From NCBI RefSeq assembly GCF_024704385.1, contig NZ_JAJDFX010000002.1, positions 3,286,001-3,350,000 on the forward strand: a stretch of DNA of 64,000 nt. Direction: 5' to 3'. Of this stretch, positions 1-7,509 are shown one piece after another. Numbering within the stretch: the first letter of the stretch is position 1; the number at the start of each line of letters is the position of its first letter. This DNA is from Cellulomonas sp. P24. Lineage in GTDB: Bacteria > Actinomycetota > Actinomycetes > Actinomycetales > Cellulomonadaceae. Below the pieces are notes generated by a model. It was not told the origin of the DNA, did not search any database, and was given only the letters and a program-made list of their open reading frames with translations. The position numbers and the translations under genes are program-made.

Positions 1-1
1 G

Positions 2-499
2 CTCACCGCGAAGCCGTTCATCTACGTGTTCAACACCGACGACGCGGGCCTGGCCGACACGGCGATGCAGGCCGAGCTCCGCGCCCTTGTCGCCCCGGCC
101 GACGCGATCTTCCTCGACGCCAAGTTCGAGTCCGACCTGGTCGAGCTCAGCCCGGAGGAGGCCGCCGAGATGCTGGCCGACAACGGGCAGGAGGAGTCCG
201 GCCTCGATCAGCTCGCGCGCGTCGGCTTCCACACCCTGGGGCTCCAGACGTACCTGACCGCCGGACCGAAGGAGACGCGGGCCTGGACGATCCACCAGGG
301 CTGGACGGCCCCGCAGGCCGCCGGTGTGATCCACACCGACTTCCAGCGCGGGTTCATCAAGGCCGAGGTGATCGGCTTCGACGACCTCGTCGCCGCGGGA
401 TCCGTCGCGGCGGTCCGCGCCGCGGGCAAGGCGCGCATCGAGGGCAAGGACTACGTGATGGCCGACGGCGACGTGGTGGAGTTCCGCTTCAACGTGTAG
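2..499 (+). CDS. ychF: Redox-regulated ATPase YchF, C-terminal part (5' truncated)
   Basis: The reading frame is open from the window edge, so only the last 165 residues are present; YchF is normally about 360 residues. The visible part holds the end of the nucleotide-binding region (motif PFIYVFNTDD near the start) followed by the C-terminal TGS domain, with the characteristic stretch TYLTAGPKETRAWTI and the family's conserved ending around EGKDYVMADGDVVEFRFNV. YchF is an Obg-related, ATP-preferring P-loop protein that associates with ribosomes and modulates the oxidative-stress response. The identification rests on the TGS part alone but that part is highly characteristic. Confidence 0.93.
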   Translation, partial: LTAKPFIYVFNTDDAGLADTAMQAELRALVAPADAIFLDAKFESDLVELSPEEAAEMLADNGQEESGLDQLARVGFHTLGLQTYLTAGPKETRAWTIHQGWTAPQAAGVIHTDFQRGFIKAEVIGFDDLVAAGSVAAVRAAGKARIEGKDYVMADGDVVEFRFNV

Positions 500-541
500 C
501 CCGGAGCCTCGCTGTCCCCGCTGGCTGAGATCGGGTGTCGC

Positions 542-547
542 TAGGGT
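542..547 (+). promoter_or_regulatory. -10 box TAGGGT of a leaderless promoter
   Basis: TAGGGT lies exactly 6 nt before the ATG at 554. This is the same geometry as a dozen other genes here, and it favours ATG 554 over the GTG at 548 as the start. Confidence 0.5.
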
Positions 548-553
548 GTGGGA

Positions 554-892
554 ATGCAGGGGCACATCGTCCGAGTGAACGTCGCCGGACGGGAGGTCGA
601 CGACGATGTCGACCTTGACGACGTCGACCGCTTCGACGTCGAGACGCTGACCGGTCGGTCCTACACGGTGCAGCGCACCTCATCGGTGCGATGGCGGCGC
701 TGGACCTGGGATGTGCTGGTTGCCGCGTCACCGGACTCAGGTACGGACGGCGACCTGGGTGTCGTCGGGACCATCAAGCGGACCGGGTGTCGATGGTCAG
801 GGTTCGCCTACGTGTTCCGTGTCCCCGGGCACCCGATGGATGGCGGGTCCCAGTCCACGCTCTGGAATGCCGTTCAGTCGCTGAGCAGATGA
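554..892 (+). CDS. Hypothetical protein, 112 aa
   Basis: I do not recognise this protein. It is short, soluble, acidic in its first third (a run of Asp around residues 17-27) and Trp/Arg-rich in the middle (VRWRRWTWDVLV). There is no signal peptide or membrane segment. The start is chosen at ATG 554 because a TAGGGT -10 box sits 6 nt upstream; a GTG at 548 would add two residues. It is followed by a convergent reductase gene with about 100 nt between them. Codon use is somewhat less GC3-biased than the neighbours, so it could be a recently acquired or fast-evolving gene. A chance ORF cannot be fully excluded. Confidence 0.5.
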   Translation: MQGHIVRVNVAGREVDDDVDLDDVDRFDVETLTGRSYTVQRTSSVRWRRWTWDVLVAASPDSGTDGDLGVVGTIKRTGCRWSGFAYVFRVPGHPMDGGSQSTLWNAVQSLSR

Positions 893-995
893 CGGCAGAC
901 GTCGAACGGTCACGGCGCTCGGTGGAGTTCCGGTTCAGCTTGTGGTCGGAGTCCCGGTCCACCGACGTGGGCGAGGCGGCGCGACGGACGGAGTC

Positions 996-1640
996 CTACC
1001 GCCGGAACGTCAGGTGGATCGTGCCGCTCTCGGCCGTCTCGGCGGTGACGTCGTAGCGGGACTCCAGTCCGCGCAGGTCGTCCCAGAGCCGAGTGCCGCG
1101 GCCGAGGAGTATCGGCGCGATCGCGACGTGGAGCACGTCGACGAGCCCTGCCGTGAGGAAGTCGCGCGCGACGGTGGCTCCGCCGCCCACCCGGACGTCC
1201 TTGCCTGCGGCCGCCTCCGTCGCGCGGTCGAGCGCCTCGTGCGGCGTCGCCGAGAGGAAGTGGAACGTCGTGCCGCCGGTCATCTCGATCGACGGCCGTG
1301 GGGCGGTGTGCGTGAGGACGAACACCGGGACGTGGAACGGTGGTTCGTCGCCCCACCAGCCTTGCCAGTCGGGGTCGTCAGGGAAGTTGTGCAGGCCGAA
1401 CATCCCCGCTCCCATGATCTCCGCGCCGATCTCGGCGAAGTACGACGTCGCATATCGGTCGTCCACGCCGGTCGTGCCGTCGCCCGAGGCGTCCTGCAGG
1501 ACACGCTCACGGAAGGTCCTGGTCGAGACGTAGGCGTCGACCAGCCGCGGCCAGTCCTCGCCGAACGGGTTCTCCGGGGTCTGGTCCGTCGTGGTCGCGA
1601 AGCCGTCGAGCGAGATGTTGAGGTCGACACGTACAGCCAT
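996..1640 (-). CDS. Dihydrofolate reductase / RibD C-terminal-fold protein
   Basis: This 214-residue protein has the RibD C-terminal (DHFR-like) fold signature. It opens with a strand and the motif MAVRVDLNISLDGFA, has an NADPH-binding segment KDVRVGGGATVARDFL near residue 150, and the typical AIAPILLGRGTRLWDDL segment near residue 175. Proteins of this family are NADPH-dependent reductases of mostly unknown substrate, related to the reductase step of riboflavin synthesis and to DHFR. The ATG at 1640 is chosen because a GGAGGCACC Shine-Dalgarno-like sequence precedes it; the open frame extends further upstream without family similarity. It stands alone between an orphan gene and the EamA exporter. 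Confidence 0.85.
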   Translation of the reverse strand: MAVRVDLNISLDGFATTTDQTPENPFGEDWPRLVDAYVSTRTFRERVLQDASGDGTTGVDDRYATSYFAEIGAEIMGAGMFGLHNFPDDPDWQGWWGDEPPFHVPVFVLTHTAPRPSIEMTGGTTFHFLSATPHEALDRATEAAAGKDVRVGGGATVARDFLTAGLVDVLHVAIAPILLGRGTRLWDDLRGLESRYDVTAETAESGTIHLTFRR

Positions 1641-1824
1641 CGGTGCCTCCGTCGCGAGTGCCTGCGGATCGCGCTCACGATACAGACGGGTTCGGGGGCG
1701 GGCTACGGCTGCGACGGTGCGGGTGCTCCGTGGCCGGGCACGACGAGCTCCCGGGTCGAGGTGCGCTGCAGCTGGGCGCCGATCGTTCGGGGCGGGGCCG
1801 ACGTGAGGAGCGATCTCGGGCGGG

Positions 1825-2829
1825 TCATCCCTCGATGCACGGGGTCTCGCGCGGGGGCAGAGGGTCGGCGAGAAGTCGGTGGTCAACCCGCGGCCGGACG
1901 CGAGCTGGTTCGTCTGCCGGTCCACGGCCCCCGCCCCGCAACCGCGACAGGTAGCCGCGCCGTGAGAGCCAGCCGGCCATCCGGACGGCGCTGGGCTGCC
2001 CGAGCAGGATCCCGACGAGCACGAGTGCGAGTCCGGCGAGCTGGAGCCCGGTGAGCGTCTCGGCCGCGATCACGGTGCCGAGGATCACGCCGGTGACGGG
2101 ATTGAGGAGCCCGATGAGGCCGACCGCACCGGCGTCGAGTCGCGCGAGCCCGGAGAACCACGCGACGTAGGCGATCGCTGTCGCGACGACTGTGAGGTAG
2201 GCGAAGCCGGCGATCTCGCGACCGTCGAGGTGCGGCGGCGCCCCCTCGACGAGAGCGGCGACGGGCACGACGACGAGCCCACCTGCGACGAGCTGCCACG
2301 CCGTCATCGACAGCACGTCCTGGTCGCCGCGCCACCGCACGCTCAGGATGAACCCGACGGAGGACGTCGTCATCGCCGCGAGCGAGGCGAGCACCCCGAC
2401 GGGGTTGAGACCGCCGACCCCGGTGAGGAGCATCGCGCACACCCCGATGAAGCCGAGGGCTGCCCCGACCAGCTGCGTCGTGCGTGGCCGCTGGGCGAGC
2501 AGCGGCCACGCGAGCAGCATCAACGCGGCAGGCGAGACGGCCATGAGCGTCGACGCGACGCTGGACGGCAGCGTGGTCGCTGCCACGTAGACGAGGACGA
2601 AGAAGCCGCCGATCGTGAGGGTGCCGAGCACGACGGACCGCCACCACCAGGACCCGCTCGGACGTCTCCGGGACACGGCGCACAGCAGGATGCCGGCGGG
2701 GACGGCACGGAGGACGGCGCCCCAGAGCGGGTGACCGGGTGGGAGGAGCTCCCGCGTCACGACGTAGCTCGCGCCCCACGCGACCGGGGCGATCGCGGTC
2801 ACCGCGACCGAGCGCCAAGTAGTTTCCAT
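1825..2829 (-). CDS. EamA/DMT-family exporter
   Basis: The protein is about 334 residues with ten hydrophobic segments arranged as two EamA repeats of five helices, for example WGASYVVTRELLPPG near the N-terminus and AYVAWFSGLARLDAG in the second repeat. Family members are drug/metabolite or amino-acid exporters in the cytoplasmic membrane; the substrate cannot be read from the sequence. The last 50 residues after the tenth helix are Arg/Pro-rich and probably cytoplasmic. It is divergent from a MarR regulator only about 40 nt away, and paired palindromes lie between them, so it is very likely the regulator's target. The start is ATG 2829; a GTG at 2838 is possible. The ATG lies inside one palindrome. 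Confidence 0.85.
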   Translation of the reverse strand: METTWRSVAVTAIAPVAWGASYVVTRELLPPGHPLWGAVLRAVPAGILLCAVSRRRPSGSWWWRSVVLGTLTIGGFFVLVYVAATTLPSSVASTLMAVSPAALMLLAWPLLAQRPRTTQLVGAALGFIGVCAMLLTGVGGLNPVGVLASLAAMTTSSVGFILSVRWRGDQDVLSMTAWQLVAGGLVVVPVAALVEGAPPHLDGREIAGFAYLTVVATAIAYVAWFSGLARLDAGAVGLIGLLNPVTGVILGTVIAAETLTGLQLAGLALVLVGILLGQPSAVRMAGWLSRRGYLSRLRGGGRGPADEPARVRPRVDHRLLADPLPPRETPCIEG

Positions 2830-2858
2830 GGAAGACACCCTACCTTCCAGGGAAGGTA
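2824..2858. promoter_or_regulatory. Paired palindromic operators for the MarR regulator
   Basis: There are two palindromes with the same core TTCC-N2-GGAA. One is TTCCATGGAA at 2824-2833. The other is TACCTTCC-AG-GGAAGGTA at 2841-2858. Their centres are exactly 21 bp apart, two DNA turns, so two dimers would sit on the same face. The second overlaps the marR -10 box and the first overlaps the exporter start codon. Operator function is inference from geometry. Confidence 0.65.
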
Positions 2859-2862
2859 TAGT
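2857..2862 (+). promoter_or_regulatory. -10 box TATAGT of the marR promoter
   Basis: TATAGT overlaps the end of the second palindrome and lies 8 nt before the GTG at 2871, which implies an essentially leaderless, self-repressed transcript. Confidence 0.5.
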
Positions 2863-2870
2863 CGATCGTC

Positions 2871-3368
2871 GTGACGGACCGCACAGATCGCGTGGCGCAG
2901 TTCCAGGCCGCCTGGGCGCGCGAGAGACCCGACCTGGACGTGAGCCCCCTCGGTGTCATCGGCAGGCTCCACCGGCTCGGTGCGCGTCTCACGGACGAGC
3001 TCGTCGCGGTCTACCGCGAGTTCGGCCTGAACGAGGGCGAGTTCGACGTCCTCGCATCTCTCCGTCGGGCGGGCGCTCCCTTCGAGCGGGCACCCGGAGA
3101 GCTGGCCGAGCACACCATGGTGACGACGGGCGCGATGACCAAGCGTGTCGACCGGCTCGTCGCGATGGGTCTCGTGACGCGACGGCAGAGCGACGTGGAC
3201 GGCCGGGGACGTGTCGTCGGCCTCACGGTTGCGGGGCGCGACCTCATCGACCGGGCGTTCACGGCGCACATGGCGAACGAGCACCGCCTGGTCGAGCTGC
3301 TCGCGCCGGACCAGCGCGCGCGTCTCGAGGAGATCCTCACCACCTGGCAGCAGTCGCTCGAGTCCTGA
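2871..3368 (+). CDS. MarR-family transcriptional regulator
   Basis: This 165-residue winged-helix protein has the MarR layout: an N-terminal dimerisation helix, then helix-turn-helix and wing around LAEHTMVTTGAMTKRVDRLVAMG (residues about 78-100), with the wing basic segment DVDGRGRVVGLTVAG after it and a C-terminal dimerisation helix. These proteins usually repress a divergent transporter and themselves and release DNA upon binding a small phenolic or drug-like ligand. The GTG start fits a TATAGT -10 box 8 nt upstream. The neighbouring EamA exporter and the double palindrome in the 40-nt intergenic region support that model. Confidence 0.9.
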   Translation: MTDRTDRVAQFQAAWARERPDLDVSPLGVIGRLHRLGARLTDELVAVYREFGLNEGEFDVLASLRRAGAPFERAPGELAEHTMVTTGAMTKRVDRLVAMGLVTRRQSDVDGRGRVVGLTVAGRDLIDRAFTAHMANEHRLVELLAPDQRARLEEILTTWQQSLES

Positions 3369-3868
3369 CGCCCCAGGGTGGCGACCGGAGATCCCGGAAG
3401 CCCGAGCATCGGCGCGGTGAGCGCCGCACGTGGGGCTCGTGGTGGCAGTGGGGCAGATGAGGCATCACCTGCGCCTCTCGAGTCGCACCTGCACCACGTG
3501 CGGCGCTCAGCGCGGGGCCGGGTCTTCAGCGGCCGGGTGGGTGCGGCCGGCGAGGGAGGGTGATCGAGGGGGAGGCCGGGTCGTGGCGGGGGTCGGTGAC
3601 GCGGTCGGTGCGGTTCCCCGGGGAGCGCGGCAGTGTCGTGGTCGGCGGATGTTTCGGGCAACCCACATCTCAGTGGGTGGATGTTACCGTCCAGTATCGA
3701 TACGGTAACGATCGCTTGTGGTGGCCGGACGCATTCGGTGTGGCGGTCCCGGCATGACTAGCGTGGTGCAATCCCTTGGCTCCCGGCACAGGTGACGCGC
3801 ACTCCGAACCTCGTTCGGAAGGCGCACATCGACTGCCGATCCGGCCTCTGTCTCCACCAGGAGGAACA
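3369..3868. other. Non-coding region upstream of the peptide transporter operon
   Basis: About 500 nt lie between marR and dppA. Short ORFs run through it on the plus strand but none has a ribosome-binding site or recognisable protein features. The only clear structure is at 3661-3709, where two dyads lie in tandem; a possible -10 hexamer TAGCGT is at 3759-3764, which would leave a leader of about 100 nt. Confidence 0.5.
3661..3709. promoter_or_regulatory. Tandem dyads upstream of dppA (candidate operator)
   Basis: The first dyad is ACCCAC-N6-GTGGGT at 3661-3678. The second is GTTACCGT at 3683-3690 with its exact complement ACGGTAAC at 3702-3709, enclosing the palindrome TATCGATA. The second is a 27-bp operator-sized element about 50 nt upstream of the tentative -10 box. 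Which regulator binds it is unknown. Confidence 0.4.
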
Positions 3869-5491
3869 TTGAAGATCAGGCGAATTGGTGGCCTCACCGC
3901 CGCCATCGCAGTGAGCGCGCTCGCGCTCTCTGCCTGCAGCGGTTCGTCGAGCGCTCCCGAGACCACTGCGGCGGCGACCGGCCCGACCACGGGAATCGTG
4001 ACGGTGAACGGCTCTGAGCCGCAGAACCCGCTCATCCCGACCAACACCAACGAGACCGGCGGCGGCAAGATCCTCGACCTCATCTTCGCGGGTCTGGTCT
4101 ACTACGACGCCAAGGGTGCCCCGCACAACGAGGTCGCCGACTCGATCACGACGACGGACTCGCAGACGTACACGATCAAGATCAAGTCCGGCTGGAAGTT
4201 CACCAACGGCGAGGCCGTCACCTCGAAGAGCTTCGTCGACGCCTGGAACTACGGCGCCAAGCTCAGCAACGCCCAGCTGAACAGCTACTTCTTCGACAGC
4301 ATCGAGGGCTTCAGCTACGACGTCGACTCCGACCTGACGGGTCTGAAGGTCGTCGACGACTCGACCTTCACCGTCACCCTCAAGCAGCCGGAGGCGGACT
4401 TCCCGCTGCGGCTCGGCTACTCGGCGTTCTACCCGCTGCCCTCGGTCGCGTTCAAGGACATGAAGGCGTTCGGCGAGAACCCGATCGGCGACGGCCCGTA
4501 CATGTTCAAGGACGCCTCGGCCTGGGAGCACAACGTCAAGGCTGACGTCGTCCCGAACCCCGACTACATCGGCGGACGCAAGCCGATGAACGGTGGGGTC
4601 GAGGTCAAGTTCTACACGTCGCAGGACGCGGCGTACCAGGACCTGCTGGCCAACAACCTCGACGTCGACGACGCGATCCCGGACAGCGCGTTCGGTGTCT
4701 ACAAGACCGACCTGGGCGACCGGGCGATCAACCAGGCCGCGGCGATCTTCCAGTCGTTCACGATCCCGCAGAACCTCGCGCACTTCACCGGCGAAGAGGG
4801 CAACCTGCGCCGCCAGGCGATCTCGATGGCGATCGACCGCAAGACGATCACCGACAAGATCTTCCAGGGCACCCGCACGCCGGCCAAGGACTTCACCTCG
4901 CCGGTCATCGCCGGGTACAACCCGAACCTCCCGGGTTCGGAGGTCCTCGACTACAACGTGACCAAGGCCAAGGAGCTGTGGGCCCAGGCTGACGCGATCT
5001 CGCCGTGGTCCGGAGCCTTCACGATCGGCTACAACGCCGACGGTGGACACCAGGCCTGGGTCGACGCGGTGTGCAACAGCATCAAGAACGCGCTGGGCAT
5101 CGACGCGCACGGCAACCCGTACCCGACGTTCAAGGACCTGCGGACCGACATCACGAAGCGCACCATCAAGGGCGCGTTCCGTACCGGCTGGCAGGCCGAC
5201 TACCCGTCGCTGTACAACTTCCTCGGCCCGATCTACGGCACGGGCGCCGGCTCGAACGACGGCGACTACTCGAACCCGAAGGTCGACCAGCTCCTCAAGG
5301 AGGGCGAGGCCGCGAGCTCGATCGACGCCGCGAACAAGAAGTTCGACCAGGTGCAGGAGATCCTCTTCAAGGACCTCCCGGCGATCCCGCTCTGGTACTC
5401 GAACGTGACCGGTGGCTACGCCACGACGGTGACGGACGTGCAGTTCGGCTGGAACTCGGTGCCGCTGTACTTCCAGATCAAGAAGGCCTGA
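3869..5491 (+). CDS. dppA: Peptide/dipeptide ABC transporter substrate-binding lipoprotein (SBP family 5)
   Basis: This is a 540-residue extracytoplasmic solute-binding protein of the DppA/OppA type. It starts at TTG 3869, which has a strong AGGAGGA ribosome-binding site at 3859-3865. The signal peptide ends in the lipobox LSAC, so it is lipid-anchored at about residue 22. Family hallmarks include an ESW-type ligand region, the segment RRQAISMAIDRKTI and a C-terminal PAIPLWYSN motif. It probably delivers short peptides to the permeases encoded downstream. In mycobacteria the lipoprotein near typA (LpqW) is of the same fold and is tied to cell-wall glycolipid synthesis. Here, however, the full permease operon follows, so a transport role is preferred. 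Confidence 0.9.
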   Translation: MKIRRIGGLTAAIAVSALALSACSGSSSAPETTAAATGPTTGIVTVNGSEPQNPLIPTNTNETGGGKILDLIFAGLVYYDAKGAPHNEVADSITTTDSQTYTIKIKSGWKFTNGEAVTSKSFVDAWNYGAKLSNAQLNSYFFDSIEGFSYDVDSDLTGLKVVDDSTFTVTLKQPEADFPLRLGYSAFYPLPSVAFKDMKAFGENPIGDGPYMFKDASAWEHNVKADVVPNPDYIGGRKPMNGGVEVKFYTSQDAAYQDLLANNLDVDDAIPDSAFGVYKTDLGDRAINQAAAIFQSFTIPQNLAHFTGEEGNLRRQAISMAIDRKTITDKIFQGTRTPAKDFTSPVIAGYNPNLPGSEVLDYNVTKAKELWAQADAISPWSGAFTIGYNADGGHQAWVDAVCNSIKNALGIDAHGNPYPTFKDLRTDITKRTIKGAFRTGWQADYPSLYNFLGPIYGTGAGSNDGDYSNPKVDQLLKEGEAASSIDAANKKFDQVQEILFKDLPAIPLWYSNVTGGYATTVTDVQFGWNSVPLYFQIKKA

Positions 5492-5506
5492 TCTCCGAGC
5501 TCTGAC

Positions 5507-5546
5507 GGCTGGGGGTGGGGACCCACGCGGGTTCCCACCCCCAGCC
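5507..5546 (+). terminator. Strong intercistronic hairpin between dppA and dppB
   Basis: An 18-bp GC-rich stem (arms 5507-5524 and 5529-5546, one G:U pair, loop ACGC) lies 16 nt after the dppA stop. There is no U-tract. It most likely stabilises the dppA mRNA 3' end or partly terminates, giving excess binding protein over permease. Confidence 0.75.
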
Positions 5547-5642
5547 GTGTCCGCGAAGTCGTCCTTTCCGAGGGGCGCGCACTAGAGTGACCCGCCGTCG
5601 GCGTTCGTCGGCCCGTCCCGATCCCTACGAGGAGGAGACCTG

Positions 5643-6569
5643 ATGGCCTGGTACATCGGGCGCAGGCTCTTGCAGATGATCCCGGTATTCCTGGGTGCCA
5701 CTCTGCTCATCTACTTCATGGTCTTCGCCCTGGCGGGCGACCCCATCGCCGCACTCGGTGGTGAGCGAGGTCTGAACCCCGCCGTCGCCGAACAGCTGCG
5801 CGAGCACTACCACCTGAACCAGCCGTTCCTGGTGCAGTACCTGCTCTGGCTCAAGGGTCTGCTGACCTTCGACTTCGGCACGTCGTTCTCTGGTCGCCCC
5901 GTGCGCGACGTGATGGCCGGCGCCTTCCCGGTGACGATCCAGCTGGCGTTCGTGGCCCTGTTCTTCGAGTCGGTGTTCGGCGTCATCGTCGGGCTCATCT
6001 CCGGCCTCCGCAAGGGCAAGCTGTTCGACTCGACGTTCCTGATCGTCAGCCTGATCGTGATCGCCATCCCGATCTTCGTGATCGGCTTCACGATCCAGCT
6101 GATCGTCGGAGTGAAGCTCGGCTGGCTCCCGCCGACGGTCGGCGGCAACGTCAACCTCAAGACCCTCCTGATGCCGGGGATCGTGCTCGGCTCGGTGTCG
6201 TTCGCCTACGTGCTGCGACTCACGCGGACGTCGGTCGCGGAGAACCTCAACGCCGACTTCGTCCGCACCGCCACCGCGAAGGGCCTGACCCGCGGGCGGG
6301 TCGTCACGGTCCACGTGCTCCGCAACTCGCTGATCCCCGTCGTGACGTTCCTCGGGGCCGACCTCGGTGGGCTCATGGGCGGCGCGATCGTGACGGAGGG
6401 CATCTTCAACGTTCCCGGTGTCGGGAACACCCTGTACCACGCGATCATCCAAGGTGAGGCACCGACCGTCGTGTCGATGGTCACCGTGCTCGTGATGGTC
6501 TACATCTTCGCCAACCTGCTCGTGGACCTGCTCTACGCGGCCCTGGACCCGAGGATCCGTTATGCCTGA
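5643..6569 (+). CDS. dppB: Peptide ABC transporter permease DppB
   Basis: This 308-residue membrane protein has six predicted helices. The first is at residues about 9-30 (LLQMIPVFLGATLLIYFMV). The periplasmic loop includes the conserved LNQPFLVQYLLWLKG, and the cytoplasmic EAA loop near residue 200 reads TAKGLTRGRVVTVHVLRNS. It forms the transmembrane channel together with DppC. The ATG at 5643 has an AGGAGGA site just upstream. It overlaps dppC by 8 nt, so translation is probably coupled. It is separated from dppA by a strong hairpin. Confidence 0.94.
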   Translation: MAWYIGRRLLQMIPVFLGATLLIYFMVFALAGDPIAALGGERGLNPAVAEQLREHYHLNQPFLVQYLLWLKGLLTFDFGTSFSGRPVRDVMAGAFPVTIQLAFVALFFESVFGVIVGLISGLRKGKLFDSTFLIVSLIVIAIPIFVIGFTIQLIVGVKLGWLPPTVGGNVNLKTLLMPGIVLGSVSFAYVLRLTRTSVAENLNADFVRTATAKGLTRGRVVTVHVLRNSLIPVVTFLGADLGGLMGGAIVTEGIFNVPGVGNTLYHAIIQGEAPTVVSMVTVLVMVYIFANLLVDLLYAALDPRIRYA

Positions 6570-7509
6570 GCACGACCGCCCCACGCAGGTTCACTTCTTC
6601 GCCGACCTCGACGTCGAGATCCTCGAGCAGGTCGACACCGTCGACGAGAGCGCACCGCCGTCGAGCCTGTGGCGCGACGCCTGGCAGAGCCTGCGCGTGC
6701 GCCCGATCTTCTGGGTCTCGGCAGTCCTGATCCTGCTCGTGGTGGTCGTCGCGGCGTTCCCGCACCTCTTCACGAGCACCGATCCGTCGTACTGCGACCT
6801 CTCGTCGAGCTACAACCCCTCGTCCCCGGGACACCCGTTCGGGTTCGACCGCCAGGGCTGCGACATCTACGCGAGAACCATCTACGGCGCACGCGCGTCG
6901 GTCATGGTGGGCGTTCTCACGACGATCCTCGTCGTCGTCCTCGGGTCCGTCATCGGTGCGCTCGCCGGGTTCTACGGCAAGTGGTTCGACTCGGTCCTGT
7001 CCCGCATCACGGACATCTTCTTCGCGATCCCGCTGGTCCTCGCGGCCATCGTCGTGATGCAGGTCTTCGCCTCGCACCGCAACGTGATCACCGTCGTCGT
7101 CGTCCTCGGTGTGTTCGGCTGGCCCCAGATCGCCCGCATCACGCGCGGAGCGGTCATGTCCGTGAAGAACTCCGACTTCATCACCGCCGCCACGGCGCTC
7201 GGGGTCTCGCGCTCGCGCAACCTGATCCGGCACGTGATGCCGAACGCGGCCGCGCCGATCATCGTGACCGCGACGGTCTCGCTCGGGATCTTCATCGTCG
7301 CCGAGGCGACGCTGTCGTTCCTCGGGATCGGGCTGCCGACGACGACCGTGTCCTGGGGCGCGGACATCTCGAAGGCGCAGGCCGCGTTGCGGAGCCAGCC
7401 GTCCGTGCTGTTCTACCCGGCCGGGGCGCTCGCCCTGACGGTGCTCAGCTTCATCATGATGGGTGACGCGGTACGCGACGCCCTCGACCCGAAGGCGCGG
7501 AAGCGATGA
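6562..7509 (+). CDS. dppC: Peptide ABC transporter permease DppC
   Basis: This 315-residue partner permease has a long cytoplasmic N-terminal tail (about 50 acidic residues), then the first helix at residues about 52-73. The DppC-specific first loop HPFGFDRQGCDIYARTIYG is present. The EAA loop reads TALGVSRSRNLIRHVMPNA, followed by the typical ATLSFLGIGLP and the ending LGDAVRDALDPK-like MGDAVRDALDPKARKR. Its start codon lies inside the end of dppB and its stop overlaps the start of the ATPase gene (ATGA), consistent with one tightly coupled operon. Confidence 0.94.
   Translation: MPEHDRPTQVHFFADLDVEILEQVDTVDESAPPSSLWRDAWQSLRVRPIFWVSAVLILLVVVVAAFPHLFTSTDPSYCDLSSSYNPSSPGHPFGFDRQGCDIYARTIYGARASVMVGVLTTILVVVLGSVIGALAGFYGKWFDSVLSRITDIFFAIPLVLAAIVVMQVFASHRNVITVVVVLGVFGWPQIARITRGAVMSVKNSDFITAATALGVSRSRNLIRHVMPNAAAPIIVTATVSLGIFIVAEATLSFLGIGLPTTTVSWGADISKAQAALRSQPSVLFYPAGALALTVLSFIMMGDAVRDALDPKARKR

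Noticed and set aside
3430-3757. Small plus-strand ORFs in the gap before dppA (92 and 65 residues)
   Set aside because: No ribosome-binding site, no promoter at the right spacing, low-complexity Gly/Arg/Val sequence; the region instead shows operator-like dyads.
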